Shown here: positions 1-13,434 of the stretch, piece by piece
How the letters are laid out: each line of letters begins with the position of its first letter
How positions within the stretch are numbered: the first letter of the stretch is position 1
NCBI GenBank assembly: GCA_907165275.2
Contig: OU015660.1
Span: forward strand, 8,372,501 to 8,436,500
Source of the DNA: Zygaena filipendulae
Taxonomy: Eukaryota; Arthropoda; Insecta; Lepidoptera; Zygaenidae
Length of the DNA: 64,000 bases
Direction of reading: 5' to 3'
The notes under the pieces: model-generated
The model's input: the letters and a program-made list of their open reading frames with translations, nothing else
The model's database searches: none
What the model was told of the DNA's origin: nothing
Translations under genes and position numbers: made by a program

Positions 1-780
1 TCGTGCTTTATTCTACGATAAAAACCTGTAAGTCCGCGAAATCCGCGGCGCTTACGACGTTGGTCGCGAGGTTTTTATCACTGCCCAACTCTGCGGTGAC
101 ACTGTGCTCCCAACTGAAGTATCACTCGCTATAAGCTGAATTTTAGCTGGAATACATCGTGTTGAATATAGCTATAATGTCCTACCTAGGTCAATATATA
201 TATATACTTCGGACGATCTTTTCCTAGGAAGTTTGTATTGAATGCGATATCCATGGTGTGGTATATCAATGATTAAGACTTAAAAACAACAAAAACAAAT
301 CAATAAACACTTTTACTTACCGAAAATACGATATCCCATCCTTTTTATTCGTTCTCGACGAAATATTTTCAATTAATTTCAGCATTTTTGACAAGCGTGC
401 AGTAGTCGACCAGCGGTCGACGCTGGACTATTTGAAATAAGTGCACAATTTCGAATTTTAGGGGGACGTTTTTGAGTCGCTCAGTGTGTATCTTGGGTTT
501 TTAATATATCAATGCTTGGAAAAGTATCTTTAAAATATTAAAGACCAACTACTTAATATAAGCTATAGCTTATATTAAGTTTGCTTTGATTACAAACACG
601 GGCATTTTAACCCAAAAATTTTTCTTCTAGTAAATTTTTAATACTTGTCCTAAAATAAGTAGAGTCCGTAACTTTGTACTAATATAGGTAAGTACCCGAC
701 GGCAGATATAATACTACTGAAACACTTTTTTGTAAATATATACTTACAAAATACTTACTGAACACAAAGTTCACGACACA
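1..780. other. 5' flanking DNA, no gene seen
   Basis: AT-rich DNA with two notable palindromes: a hairpin at 410-426 (ccagcg / cgctgg stem around gtcga) and a perfect 30-bp palindrome at 551-580. No coding signal was found. Confidence 0.5.
551..580. repeat. Perfect 30-bp palindrome
   Basis: The left half acttaatataagcta is followed directly by its exact reverse complement tagcttatattaagt, with no loop. It may be the core of a decayed fold-back element. Confidence 0.8.
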
Positions 781-784
781 TTTA

Positions 785-868
785 TCCTTACGAGGGTATC
801 GAACCCGCGACACCTGGCGTAGCAGTTAGGTTTACTAACCACTAAACCAACGGTGATATGGTGGTTTC
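785..868 (-). mobile_element. tRNA-derived SINE head
   Basis: On the minus strand a tRNA-like promoter is clear: A box ttggtttagtggttag (complement of 837-852) and B box gggttcgataccc (complement of 794-806), spaced as in tRNAs. The fold does not look like a clean tRNA and the sequence runs on into non-tRNA DNA (to about 740), so I call a SINE head and not a functional tRNA gene. RNA polymerase III transcription would read leftward. Confidence 0.6.
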
Positions 869-1771
869 ATTGACTGATGTGTGATATAAAAATTATGTAC
901 ATGTTTATTTATTTACGATTATTTTATGTAAAATATTGCTCTAAAACAATAAATTCTTTAGAAAGACTTCTTACAAACACTAACTCATAGTATTTAACAT
1001 TCAAGTCTATTATACGAGTTACAAATTCATTTTGCGAATACAAAAGATAAAGAATAAAAGTAGCGAAAAGAAAACAAATAAAGTAATATACATACAGAGC
1101 GGTTCGGCGGGCGAACTGTCGGTGAAGCAATAAAATGTAAATAGCAAAGGAAGTGTTAAAAGGAGTCGCGGTAAAAGTTTAGCTCACGCGAACTTCGCAC
1201 TCGCTGTAAGGCGTCCGTGGGGCTCGTGCCGCGGGTCGAAGCATGGGCGTCAGCGGTTTAGTCCTTGCACGTTGCAATATCATCCATTCATTGATTCATT
1301 CATTCTTCGTCGGTCCCTACTCTTTAACTCCCTCGGTCAAAGCTCACTTCAAGATCAGCTGTCGCCTGTCAGTCACTTTGCACCATTGCTCTTCTGGTGG
1401 GCTCATGTTGATTTTTTTTAACGGACTGTAAAAATAAAAAAGTAATCCAGCCAAAGTTATCTAGACATTATAGTTTTTTAGTATATTTTCATTATATATA
1501 AATAATAGTATATTGTAAGATATTGATTGTTCAAAGGTAATTTCAATTAATAGCTTCCGGGATTTTTAGAGTATAGGTACCTACTTATATTGTTTAAATA
1601 TAGAATATATAGAAAATATAATTGTTTTCTCAATATTCCATACCCCTGGGGCCTGGATATTTGGAAAAGCAGTGTCAAGCTACTGACACTTTACAATATA
1701 ACTGATTATTATTTACCTACACATTCTTCCTATCGGCTTTGGGGTTTTGGTGAGTACATTTTGTAATATTT
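868..1771. other. No gene seen; GC-richer patch at about 1150-1400
   Basis: The patch (gctcacgcgaacttcgcactc onward) has more CpG than its flanks and could be a promoter or 5'UTR region, but I see no defined core promoter or donor that I would defend. The rest is AT-rich. Confidence 0.25.
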
Positions 1772-2246
1772 GCATAATAATCCACTTCATAACACACAGA
1801 TCTACTTGATCCCATATTAAGCTATGAGCTTGTGCCGTGGAAATCAAGCAAACGTGGTATATACTACCTATTATTACATTGATATTATAAGTACTATAGA
1901 TATAATACACGCCCAGACTGGAAAATTGAACCCTGTGTTTCTCACACAAAGTCCACCTTCACCGGGAATCGAACTTTTTTTTTTAAGTGAGGAGGGGAAA
2001 ATCCCTTATGGACCCCTGCCAGCCCGTGTTGGCAGGGAGTGTCCGAGTGTACGTGGCGACTGCCCGGGACCGTGTTCATAATTCGTCAAGCAGCCGCCGA
2101 GTGTTACCTTATGGTTCCCTCGTGCGTTTTTCTTCCTCACGTTCGTAGGCCTCTTTCTGTTTCATTATCGAGGTGATGAATATAATCGAACCTGGAATCT
2201 CTTGATTAGCGGGTAGGCATGGTGACCTATTGCGCTAATCGGGTCA
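1772..2246 (-). mobile_element. tRNA-derived SINE, minus strand, interrupted by a retroposon
   Basis: It is the same family as the copy at 25591-25852. The tRNA-like head (gacccgattagcgcaatagg) is at 2215-2246 and the B box (gttcgattcccgg) is split by an insert at 1975-2183. The body runs leftward through tccagt...gggttcaattttcc to an ATTATT tail at about 1772-1780. Outside the insert the two copies match over nearly their whole length. Confidence 0.75.
1975..2183 (-). mobile_element. 5'-truncated LINE-type retroposon nested in the SINE
   Basis: The 209-bp insert starts (in + orientation) with a poly-T run, i.e. a minus-strand poly-A tail, and is flanked by a direct 8-bp duplication AATCGAAC (1967-1974 and 2184-2191). 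Removing the insert and one duplicate restores the SINE B box seen in the second copy. These are the marks of target-primed reverse transcription. The body (rich in gcccgggacc, ccagcccgtg) has no readable protein domain. Confidence 0.8.
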
Positions 2247-4120
2247 TTATAAGAATATGATCATAATATTAAAACGTTACAAACCCAAAGATTCTCGTCG
2301 TTTCCGCTCGACGCCTATCGCGTGATACAAAACACAAACGATACACCGTCTCGCCGAGGAAATCCGCCACAAATGGGCACTGTTCAGTGAGAAATGGTCT
2401 TTATATCAAGGAAAGAAATTATGAACATTGTGGCGATAAAAAATATTTTTCACCTTTCCTCCTTTGTATAGACGGTGCGTGAGCTATTTCCTACGAACAT
2501 TTAAACAGTAACTTGTAAACTACTTTATTAACAGTAACCTTCTGATTATATTACTTATTCACAAGTTTCTACGTCATTTTTATTCAATATTTTTTACGAG
2601 ATCCTTTTTTTTGGAGGTGACAATTTATTAGTGACGAAGAAAGATATAGCTTTATGAGAATATGAAGATATATTTGCGTATCAAAGTAGGTACCTACGTG
2701 ATGCAGTCAATTTTCTATGCTGTATCGTAAAAGAAGCAACTTTTTTTGATATTCTAAACACTCTACATCTTCAATAATGTTTTTTTTAAATGTACTTAAG
2801 TAAAACTTTGTTTTCATTAAATAAATTCTTGATATTGCCTATAATCATCCAGTCTCTGATTATAAGTTCCAGTTAAAAAAAAACATTTTCTATATACTCG
2901 TAAGTACCTATATCTTTAAATTGATTGGGTTTTTACATACTGGGTTTCGAATCAAAATAACCACCCTGAAGCGTTTAAAAACAAATTCTATTAAAATTTA
3001 CCTACAATAGGATGGGGTCACCACAGCGCATCGTCTAAAATATGGATTAAAAATTTATATCATGGTCTAAAATGTGCAATGGCTTGTAGCAAACACAAAC
3101 AAAACATGTTTTAAAATCCTGGTCTCAGTAACAGTTAAATGTGTAGGATGTTATTTTCATTGTGCTGAATCCATGGGAACTGTTATTCTTTCCGGTTTAC
3201 ATAGTAGGTACGTTCTTTTAGTGTCTGGCAAAATTCTAGCCAGCCGCTAGCTCGCGGCGTGCCGAACTACCGAAATGCACATGCGCCGAACGAAACTGTT
3301 ATAAAACCCGTTTTAATTTTAACCATCAACGCTTTATTGCGTTAAATTCACAAAGCGAAACTTTTTTGGAAGTTTTAGTTTATTTGGTGCACTGCAGTGT
3401 ACCTACATTGTTTTATACTTAGTTTTATTGTCCCCTACTACTATTGTCAGCACCATCCACTTTTTAGAAGAGTAGATCCTATCAAAACATTTTCATGTAA
3501 AATGATGCCAAGACGAGTCCATGATTATGAAGGGCACTGTCAAAAAGTTATCAGATCTCATGTAGAGCCCAAGCTTATAAATCTACACACCCGAACTCTA
3601 CAAGGCCTAACTTCTCAAACTCTACACCTTAGTCACAATATGTGGCTTGGCCATTTCGCTCCATTCACATGAGCGTAAGGTGAAGAATTTATCCACTGTT
3701 AATTACTTTTTTGTTATACAAAGGTTCTTGCAGTAACGAAACGGAAATCATTGTGAATTATTTTTGTAGTTCCGTAGCCAAATAATATTTCCATTACCGT
3801 CCCTTTTAAAGCCATTTTAGTAGGCAACAAAGGTGGAAGAACTGAAAAAGTTAATGATTAAAAAAAGTATGGTAAGTATGGTATTGTGTTGTTTGAACTT
3901 GTGTGGTTTTTGAATACGGGATTTTAAAAGTTACCTATTTAAGAAAATCTTTTGAAAAATCTTCAGGTATGACAATTGGATGGCTCACTTTCATTCTTTT
4001 GGCTGAAGTTAAGTGTATATTATCCTTATCAGGAGTTTAATTTCTATACTGTATCCTAATGTACTTGACACGCACTGTATCCTACATTGGAATAGACTAA
4101 AATGGAAACTAAGTGAGATG
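2247..4120. other. No gene seen
   Basis: AT-rich flank. The open frame at 3397-3672 has no recognisable domain, a poor start context and no splice context, so it is not called. Confidence 0.4.
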
Positions 4121-4168
4121 TCATGCAACGCGGCGATGTAACGCGGGTGAAACCGCGGGGAACAGCTA
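4120..4168 (+). repeat. Helitron-like 3' end fragment
   Basis: The terminal hairpin motif cgcgggtgaaaccgcgggg is followed by aacagCTAT, a one-base variant of the usual CTAG end. Confidence 0.6.
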
Positions 4169-4184
4169 TTTATTTATATCAAAA

Positions 4185-4467
4185 CAGTAAAATCAGCGTG
4201 TCTGTACATTGAACATATTTACCAAAAATATAAAGAGAGCGATAAACGAACAGTAGGTAAAAATACAAGAAAAGAAACTGTTCACGTTACCTAATCTCAA
4301 CAACTGGGCGGATTTTCAAGCGATTTTGATGCGTAACTTAAGCTTTGTTTGAACTTGTAGGAAGCAACGTAGGTACCTATAAGCTTTGTTTCATTAAAAT
4401 CGGATTTCAGAAAAATCACCTTTGTATAGAGGAGATTTATGCGAGTGAAACTGCTGGCACCAGCTAG
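4185..4467 (+). mobile_element. Helitron-like element, body B, degenerate
   Basis: It shares tctgtacattgaa, agctttgtttcattaaaatcgg and the end accagCTAG|T with the better copies at 4927, 21430 and 29433. The terminal hairpin is mutated (gcgagtgaaactgc). Confidence 0.6.
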
Positions 4468-4926
4468 TAAACCATAACAGAGTTAAATAATTGACTGTTT
4501 TGAAAGCTTCCGAAATTGCTTTTGAATATGTTATTTCATTTTCGATTCATATTTAATTGTAACGGTTCGCTTACTTTTTGCTATATTTATCCATTTAATT
4601 GACGTTCAGTGCAATTTTTTATTTTATGGTTGCAAAACATACGCTGTATATTTTCACATTAGGTATAGGTACTATACGATATCACGTTACGATATACACG
4701 TTATACCAAAGAGAGTGATAGGTATATACGTACAGAGAATAATGAAAATGTTGCCTCAAACCGTCGCAGTGCACAGGCAAACCAAATCTGGTTTTTGTTG
4801 CACTGGAAATATGTCAATTTTGTATTTGTATCTGTTGGTTTAAAAAAAAAATAAAAAAAATTTTTGGTAATTTCTTTGGGTACAGTAAATAGACATTTTA
4901 TATTCGTGTATAAAATAATGTCGACA

Positions 4927-5216
4927 TCTTACTATAATAAAAGAGTATACAATCCGCGATTCTGTACATTGAATATTTTTAACAAATTTTGACAGGAAGC
5001 GATAAAGGAAGAGTAACCAGCCACAAAAAAGTATTCAATTTTTTTTACGGTCTGTCTGTCTCTAAATCTACTGAAAGGATTGTCATGTGGTTTTTAAAGG
5101 TACATTAAGCTTGACCAGGTCAATATATAGACTTTGTTCCATTTAAATTTGATGTTGAGAACAGTCAAGTCGTATAAAAAAGCTTTCATGCGGGTGAAAC
5201 CGCGGGGCACAGCTAG
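4927..5216 (+). mobile_element. Helitron-like element, body B, full length
   Basis: It starts A|TCTTACTATAATAAAAGAG and ends gcgggtgaaaccgcgggg-cacagCTAG. The internal blocks gcgattctgtacattgaat, gtctgtctgtct and ttgtcatg are shared with the other B copies. There are no terminal inverted repeats or target duplication, as expected for Helitrons. Confidence 0.75.
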
Positions 5217-8200
5217 CCCAAAATATATAGCGGTAACATCTCTACATTTTGATACAGGAAAGTTCATCTAACAGGAAAACGTTTTGACGAAGCAATCGGA
5301 AGGGCGCAATTATACGCACTCTAGCACAGGATAAAATTACAGAAAAAAGATAATATTATGTCGGTTTTATGTAACCATCCTTATTCGCTTTTATTGTCCT
5401 TAATGAATTTTCGGGATACTTTTCGAAACTCCTCATTTTAGCACCACAATACCTATAATTCATAATCAATTGGTCCAAAGGTAAGCTTGTAACGTTAGTG
5501 CGGCCCTTAATGAAAACTCCTTAAATTTCTAAATTCTCGGACTTAATACCCTTATAATTACAATAGAACTATTATAGTTGAAAATAAAAGACTTATTGCG
5601 TTAAAATGCTTTGCCGGTGCTCTTTCAACCTATAGAAGTATGTTCTAGGTAAAGTTGAACTGGAAGTCTTCAGTAACCGCAATAAAGGCATTGTTGTATG
5701 CTTCAATGACCGGAGCGAACTTTTCGCACCCTCTGTAGAGACGAAAACAACTGCGACCACATACCTGCGCTAAGTCCAGGAACTCCGCTTGAAAAGAATC
5801 GGTAGACTTCGCACCGCGTCTAACTGTAGTTTGTAGTGTGATTTTAGGCTCAATATGTGTATGAACTTTACGCTTTTCCTTCGTAACACTTATTGCTTGT
5901 AGCTATACAGAGATCTTTCGTAAATTATAGTGGCGGTAAAATTGTTAGTCTTTAAAAAAAAATGCTTCGTTTTGGAAACTCTAATACATAAATTTACCGG
6001 CTATCTTGCGACCAGAGCTATCTCACTACCATATCACTATATCACTCCTTTTTTTATTTCGTTTGGTTTTTTACCTATTTAAATTATTTATAAAAATAAA
6101 CACTTGATTCAAGAAAACCGTGCATAAGGTCACTAGGTGCCTTTCCAAATGCCAACCTTAACTTATAATATCGTTAGAATCGGCAGTCCATTTTGCAAAT
6201 AATGTCACTTATCCTCTTTTGGCTGTTAGGCACAAAATATAGATTTAACATGTAATATTCGTATATTTTATAAATATAAGTATAGGTCTAAAAATGTTTT
6301 CTTTCTTTATTTATTTATTTCTGTATGTAGATAAAGTTAAGTAAGTACTTTTTGTGCGCTAGAGGTACCGGATAACCGTGCGCGCAGCTATTAATAAATC
6401 TTTCTGATGTAAGCTATTCAATTTGTCAAATATTTCAGCACACCCCCGTGTGGGAAGACGAGGTCACTTACAAAGGCTAGTAAATTGGGAGCATTGTGAT
6501 CGAATGCGTGCGTGCGTTATGTCATTATAACCGTGTTCTAAGTAAAATTCAGTGGCGGCCTTTATGTGGTCGGTCCGCCGCCAGTCCACACCCACACTCA
6601 TTTTTTTGTTCGGTTCAGCATAAACACGCACTTCGCCCCTAAGTGTTTTGCGTGGAAACGTTTTCAGGTCTCATTTGGACAAAGTACAAATCCAATGATA
6701 GTAATCTCGCAAAGTACTGTTATTGTAAACAGTGATTGTTACTGGTCATTTAGTAAGCTACGGTTGCTCTTGTTAAAAGAGTGGGTATATTGCGTTAGTA
6801 AATATCTTACGATATTCATATGCACGGGATGCGCTAGGCCATGTTCCGGCCGACGAGATGAACGTAGTGTAGTGGTCACACGACCCTATTCGGGCTGTTT
6901 CATCACTTTAATAACTTGACTTTTGTTTAGGATATCTAATAATATGAAATTTGAAGAAGCTTAAATAAACACATCATAATTATATAATGTCACGTACAAA
7001 GCGAGTAACCTTTATATTAAACAGTTACTTAGGTACGGTGGTGCTAAAGCCTAAATATGCAGTTTTTACTACTAACTGACTATTAATTCATCAATATATC
7101 CACACTATAATATTGTGCTAACTTCCCACTTCCCACGGGGTAAAAACTTGAAGTTTGAACTGAGATCCTTTTATAAAAGTAAAGAAAAAATATAAAAAAA
7201 CATTTCATCTGGACGCTTTAAAAATTTTTTGTTTCCTTTTTTAATAATTAGATAAATTACGATTCAACTCCAATTTGATAAGTATTGCTAACTATGAGTG
7301 AAGTAAGTAGGTAATAAAAAAAAAGATCTATACCTACTGAAATGTGACTGACAACTTTCAACATGTAAGCTTAACTTCAGCATAAAATTATATCATATAC
7401 CTACTAAGTTATAACAAAATTTCGTACTAAGAGCATCTTCAACACATTTGAAAATTATCGCCACTCGTATTGTTTCGTGCACAAACTTCGTACTTTCCCA
7501 AGTTTTCGACAAACACTTAACTTCCTAATTAACTTTTATGATAATATTATGTTACACTGCGAAAGATTTTGTTTCAAGATTTACGAAATAAAAAGGAAAA
7601 TCATTTCAATTGATATTTATAGAAAGCAAAGCAGCCTCGTGCGATTGCACCAGAAAAAATAAAGAGCACTGAAACTGAATGGGCCTCTTATGCCTGTAAA
7701 TTACCGATGGAGTACTTTAAACTGGGTAGGAACATAAACATCTATTTTAAAAGCGCGTCAATAAATGATATTTTAGAAATTACATTAGGTTTTATAATGT
7801 AAACAAATATTTTTTTGTAGGTTTACAAATACAATTTGACATTATGTTTCACAGAAAACTCTAATAAATTCACAACCTCAAATTTTGGTACGAAATACAA
7901 GGAACATATCAGAAAAGTTGACTCAGGCAAAAGTTTGACAGTTTGTAGTGGATAGGCGAGCAGCCGAGTTCTTCATTATAATAGCTGTTGTTGACGTGAT
8001 TTACCCCCTCTCTCGTTTTCAAAGGGGAGTTGGAATGAAAGTGTGTATATAGTGGGGTACGAATATGATTAACTCTATTAATCATTATACCTACTTTAGT
8101 AATAATGTTCGCCGAATAATACTATTACTATAACTTTCACAATTGTATTTAAAATGTTGGATAAAAAAAAGATCTAACAAATAGATGATTTTCATTCAGT

Positions 8201-8836
8201 CAACAATTGGGTTCACTTATTCAAAAAAACTTAGTAAAACAGATTTTTTATTATTGTATCATTTCAGTTGTCAGGGTTCATTCGAGTATGACTTGACTAT
8301 GTTCTTGAGGGTTGTAATTAAAAGATGAGATTCTAAAAGAAAGAGGGAAATTTGAAAATATGATTGAATATTACGTGAGTACTCGTAACTACAAGTTACG
8401 TATATTTCTCAGAGCATAATAACAAATTTTACAATTCACTGGTGGCAAAGAAGATGTTTAAATTCTTTAGGTAACTAAAGGAGAATTACAATTAATATAC
8501 CTAACCATCAAAAAGGTTCCAAGGCTTTACTTAACAATGTCACAATTTCAAAATTGATAAAGCTCATTGTTAGCTAAAGGTCAAATCAGAAATTACATTG
8601 ATCTTTGAGTGAATAATATATTCAGTCAACTGTAATAATAGTTTGAAGGACAAGCTGTTTCCATGAACTCTTAACCCTATAGTAATTCTATGTACACTGA
8701 ATTCTATTGATTTGTAGAAACCGGTTGACAAACTAAATTTAAAAATTGATCAATAGTTGAAATTATACCGGACAGATTGTGAGATAGCTACTTGTTTTGT
8801 AAAAGATAGGTAGGTACAGTTTCTTCAAGACTCTAT
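5217..8836. other. No gene or clear repeat seen
   Basis: AT-rich DNA. A CpG-richer patch at about 6430-6680 (ccgccgccagtccacaccca) resembles 5'UTR or promoter DNA of insects, but no donor or core promoter could be fixed. The frames at 6566-6919 and 7477-7662 show no domain. Confidence 0.35.
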
Positions 8837-8882
8837 ACTTTTTAAACATTTAATTACAGCAGACGTTAAATGTTTAAAAAGT
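8837..8882. repeat. 17-bp perfect inverted repeat
   Basis: actttttaaacatttaa (8837-8853) and its exact reverse complement (8866-8882) are separated by 12 bases. It is a simple hairpin lying just upstream of a Helitron-like copy. Confidence 0.75.
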
Positions 8883-8930
8883 TCATTTCTAGCAATATAC
8901 TTCTCTTTTGAAATCTGATCGTTTTGCCAA

Positions 8931-9166
8931 TCTAATGTATAAAAATCTCGTGTCACAGTATTTGTTATCGAACTCCTCCGAAACGCCTTGACCGATTTTT
9001 ATGAAATTTTTTGTTTATATTTGGTAGGTCTAAGAATAGGTCGTAGGCTATCTTTTATACCCAATAGGTTAAAAGGGTGGCTACCAGGATTTTTTATTGT
9101 TATTTTTTGGACAATTCCTGCGGGAATTCCGAAACTCGCGCTGGTGAAACCGCAGGGGACAGCTAG
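8931..9166 (+). mobile_element. Helitron-like element, body A
   Basis: It starts A|TCTAATGTATAAAAATC and ends ggtgaaaccgcaggggacagCTAG|T. The internal tgcgggaattccgaaactcg is the usual GC-rich core. The frame 8988-9209 is carried by this repeat and is not a gene. Confidence 0.75.
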
Positions 9167-11484
9167 TATTCTGCAACATATGTTTGGAATTTTGAGATGG
9201 AGTTTTTAAAATGACCATCATAATATATTATAAGACATGATTGTTCTCGATTATTTCATGCTGAACTATAATCACACGGACGAGTGTACGGCGTACATAG
9301 GTATACCAATACAAGTATATAAAAGCAAGAGAAAGTAAGTAATTATAGTGTCGTCAAATTACACACATGTATTTAACTTCGTTAGTTATTAATATTACAT
9401 AGGGTAGAGTAGATTACAAAGCTGTAATATACATAGTTTTTGAAAGGATCTTATGTAATGGGAATTTGATCGTTAAGCATGTATGGTAATATATTATATA
9501 CACTAAAGCTACAGGACTGACCCTTCTTCAGTCTGTTTCATTGTGCTTCTCTTCTAGTTATTCTCAGAAGCTCCATCTTGGAATGTCTAGTGTGTCATAA
9601 AACGGCGGTACTTAACGACTTTTGTAATGAAGTTGCTTTGTGCTGTTACATTACAACGAGGATCTTAATTACGAAACTCGCCCTATAATCTGTCACATGA
9701 GAGTAAGTAAGATATACACTGAATGAATGTTAAAATAACCACACAAAATGTATCCTATAAAATCCACTTATCCTATAAAAACTTAAATTCAAATAGTCAC
9801 TAACCTATATTCAACGTTTTAAATAGGGCCGAACTTAAAACATTATTGTATTTTGATTGTTTAGCAGATAAAATAGCACTCATTATGCCAGTTTGCAAGT
9901 GTTGTTATGTTCATAGCTACTAATATTTTCTCGGGAAGTGAACTTATTTTTATGAAAAAGAATAAAGTTCATAGATAATACCCCACACAAAACAGAAACC
10001 TCTGTTTATTAAACTCAACGAGACGTTAAAGAAATAATTTCTAATTCGACGGTAATATAAAAATAAGCGAAATTAGTGGTGTTGACTCAAAGAAAATTCG
10101 ATCCCTGTAATAGCCTTGAAACGACTTGAAACGAGAGGTGAGAAAAAAAAAATATACTTACAAAGTACAGGAGGCGGCAGCAAAAAAGAAATTTTTCACC
10201 GGCAGCACACTAATTGGGTGCTAAAGTAAATATTTAAAAAGGCGCACGGAAACGTGGGGGATTTTAACTTTTCAATTACGTCAATTAAGAGCGCCCGGCG
10301 CAGCTGTGAACATTGAACAGATTTATTAGAATTAACATTAGGACAACTTTTTTTTCTACCTATAGCCTACCTCCATCAAAGTGGACGTAATAAACGGTAA
10401 GCCTCTATGTTTTATGGGCTAGTAAAGCAGTAAAATAAAAGAGTAAAGTCGCTTTTAGTGCAGATACAGCAAAGTTGGCATTGTTCTGTCGAACTGGGCA
10501 TTTGAATAATAATTCCATTTTACTAATAACAAACACGTTTTCATTTTTTTACACGATGCGTGATTTGATCGGTTTTGATTCAGCAAAGGCTTTTATACTA
10601 ATTGTAAATCCTTTGTAAAAAATTTGCCTTTATAACGTTTCTTTTGAGACAATAGAATAATACACCGCCGATTGAGTAAATATATTACATTACTTATGTT
10701 AATTATGGGATCTCATCGAAAATTCTTTCTCTGTATTTAAATGTGTCCAGTGCTACTTAGAGACGTAGATTTCTAAAGTAAATTAATTTTTAGAATCAGT
10801 CAAATCCCCCGATAAAAATAATAAACACATTTTTTTATCTTTATTTCTATTAGTATCTATTTTCCATTCATTATTAACTTTCTGTTGTTTGTTTAATAAT
10901 AATTTGCTCTTGTAATTCCATGTTTGGGAAAATTCGAAAATTATATTAATTTTTTAATTTTTGTTTTACTTTTCACTACGTTTAATAGCATCTTAAATTT
11001 ACGCTTTTCCAACAGTGGGTAAAGCCCAAAACGGGAATAAGAATGCCTTCACGTAAGCATCAATTACAGAGTTACATACAATATTTGTGGTCTGTATGCC
11101 ATATGAAACGTTGTAAATTTCTTTTTTGGTGTGAAGCTGTGAAACTTTCACAAGGGAAATACAATACGAGAACTTGTGTCCGTGTTATGCTTATGTAAAT
11201 AAGGATCATGGTTTGCTTAAACACCCAAATTACTAGACGAAATCGAATGAAATCATCCTAATATACAGTGTGCGTAGGTAGGAGGAACGTGTAAAACGAG
11301 AAAAAGTTTCACGTATTCAGTTAATTGTGTGAATTAATATCTTTCTCTGATATGAAGTAATTTTCTTAGTTTCCTGAATCATTAGGCAAGCGTTTGTGCT
11401 GGACGTAATTTGCGAACAGTTGGGTATGGCGGCACGCGAACGTTGTTATCGCTTTACCTAACTTTATAACATTTTTTATATTCA
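9167..11484. other. No gene or clear repeat seen
   Basis: AT-rich flank; no protein-like frame, tRNA-like box or terminal repeat was found by eye. Confidence 0.35.
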
Positions 11485-11685
11485 CTAGCTGTCTCCCGCG
11501 GTTTCACCTGCGGTAATTTCGGAGTTTCCGTGGGAATTTCGGGATAAAAGTACCCTTTGTCACAGCTTCCTGTAAGTGAAAGAATTTTCAAAATCAGTTC
11601 AGCTTTAGTAGATCTAGAGATTACCTCCTACAACGTCACAAACTCACAATTCACAAACTTTATCTCCTTGTAATATTAATATAGA
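11485..11685 (-). mobile_element. Helitron-like element, body A
   Basis: In + orientation it begins A|CTAGctgtctcccgcggtttc and ends aatattaatataGA|T, the reverse complement of A|TC...CTAG|T. Confidence 0.75.
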
Positions 11686-12558
11686 TAAGGCTTATTCAGA
11701 GAATGAAGCTGCATGATCACATACCTAAGTTTTTTTTTGTAGGTAAACTCAGGCTCTTGGTAATAGGTATCATTTCCACCGAACAAACCTGTCCTCCTAC
11801 GTTTACTTTCCACTACGTGACATTGGCGGAGTCACTGTGAGTGAAAATAGTCGAAGCCATATTAAAAAAAAGAGAAAAGAAAAAAAAAACTCCCATCGAA
11901 CTTGGTAAGTTCGTTTAGTCTTCAAATATTAAAATCAAGTTTTAAGTAAGTTTTTACGGCAAGGACTGTCTTATAGTTTGTCACAATGGAAAAGCAAAAT
12001 AATTTTAGAATCATTAAAAAATTGTTTACAGTATGTTATTAATGTAATTTTATTGTTTCATAATTGAATACAATTGCAAAATGCATTCAATGCGAGATTG
12101 TTGTATCGAATCACAGCAATTATCGCTGACCCATTAAAACACATAAACTGTATGTACCTACCTATCTCGAACTGTGTGGTATTCATTTATTGTGTCAATA
12201 TAAATTATACAAATACTATTTGTTGCACGCGACTTCACACTTTAAAAATACTGTTTAAAAATACGGCGCCAGTGTCATGCCTACATTTTTTACGGCTTCA
12301 ATTTCAAATAGTCCTCCTTCTGTAAACCGATTGCAATAGTACGAAGTACCGTAATGTAACGTTGTTTAAAGTAAACAATGTCGCAGTTATAATATTACGT
12401 AAAATCCAATTTCAAGTCCGATTAACAGTTTTGCTTGCTGCGCCGTATAAATATAGGTAAGTATACAAAGACAGACAACCTGTCAGACTTAACTTCTCTC
12501 TTCGGGTGTTAAGAATTAAGATCCGCTGCATTATTTTGTTTTAATTTATCTTTTCGAT

Positions 12559-12592
12559 TCACAACACACAAATCTACTTGATCCCTAATCGA
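12559..12592 (-). repeat. SINE tail fragment
   Basis: cacaacacacaaatctactt gatccc matches the 3' body of the SINEs at 1772 and 25591 (cacaacacacagatctactt). The tRNA-like head is missing. Confidence 0.5.
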
Positions 12593-13171
12593 ATGCTTAT
12601 TTTGTGTATAGTAAAATAAGTCAGTGGTACTCACAGAACAGAGAGAAGGTGCACCAGCATAGTTTAGTACCTATGAATGTTTTCATACCATGAAAACCAG
12701 TGTCACCGGTTGATTTTCCCACATGACATTCTTCAACGCAATGAAATGTAATAAACGTCACTTGGTTCGTGTGTTTAATTGGTTACCGTTATCAAATTGG
12801 CAGTTTTGGGAACATTGGCGAAAATATAGGTACTACAGATGACTGCAAATAAAGTTTTGGAGAAGTATGAGCGTTCGCTCGAGGAGTAGAGCATAGGCGC
12901 GCCTGTTCCGACTACATTGCCTCTCTAAACTATTATGTTATCCGTGGATCTACATCAGAAATGGAATTGTAATTTTGCTTCGACAATACAAACATTTATT
13001 TTCAGCCCAAGAGAGAAGCTAGTAATAATATATTAGGATACTAACTGAAATAGACTCGGTAACTTGAACCTTATTTCCCTGTCCGTTCACGAATAAGGCC
13101 CAAATATGTTCCGGTGCTAATTTTATTTATTATGTTAACAAAAAAGACTTGATCAAAAAAAGGGTAATCAA

Positions 13172-13352
13172 TCTGTACCTATATATAAAAATGAATCCTA
13201 ATTTCGTTTGGTCGCGCCATAACTTAGGGACGACTCGACCGATCACCATTAAATTTTGCATAGACGTTCTCAAGGGTACAGAGAAGGACAAAGGGGACTT
13301 TTTCTCCTAGAATTCCTGCGGGAAGTCCGAAATTACTACGGGGAACAGCTAG
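13172..13352 (+). mobile_element. Helitron-like element close to the start exon
   Basis: It starts A|TCTGTACCTATATATAAAAA and ends tactacggggaacagCTAG|T, only 82 bp upstream of the start exon (13435). Confidence 0.7.
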
Positions 13353-13434
13353 TTAAAATATAAATTGCATGATTCGGGAATATTCGGGTATTTTGTTGAG
13401 TAATTAAATTAAATTCGTATTATTTCGTTTCCAG

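Noticed and set aside
785..868. A functional tRNA gene
   Set aside because: A and B boxes are present but the acceptor stem and anticodon arm do not pair cleanly, and SINE-like sequence continues downstream.
924..1130. Short frames of 60-90 codons in the AT-rich flank, on both strands
   Set aside because: Low-complexity composition, no domain, no splice or start context; length is within chance for this window.
8988..9209. 73-codon + frame
   Set aside because: It lies almost wholly inside a Helitron-like copy and reads through its non-coding core.
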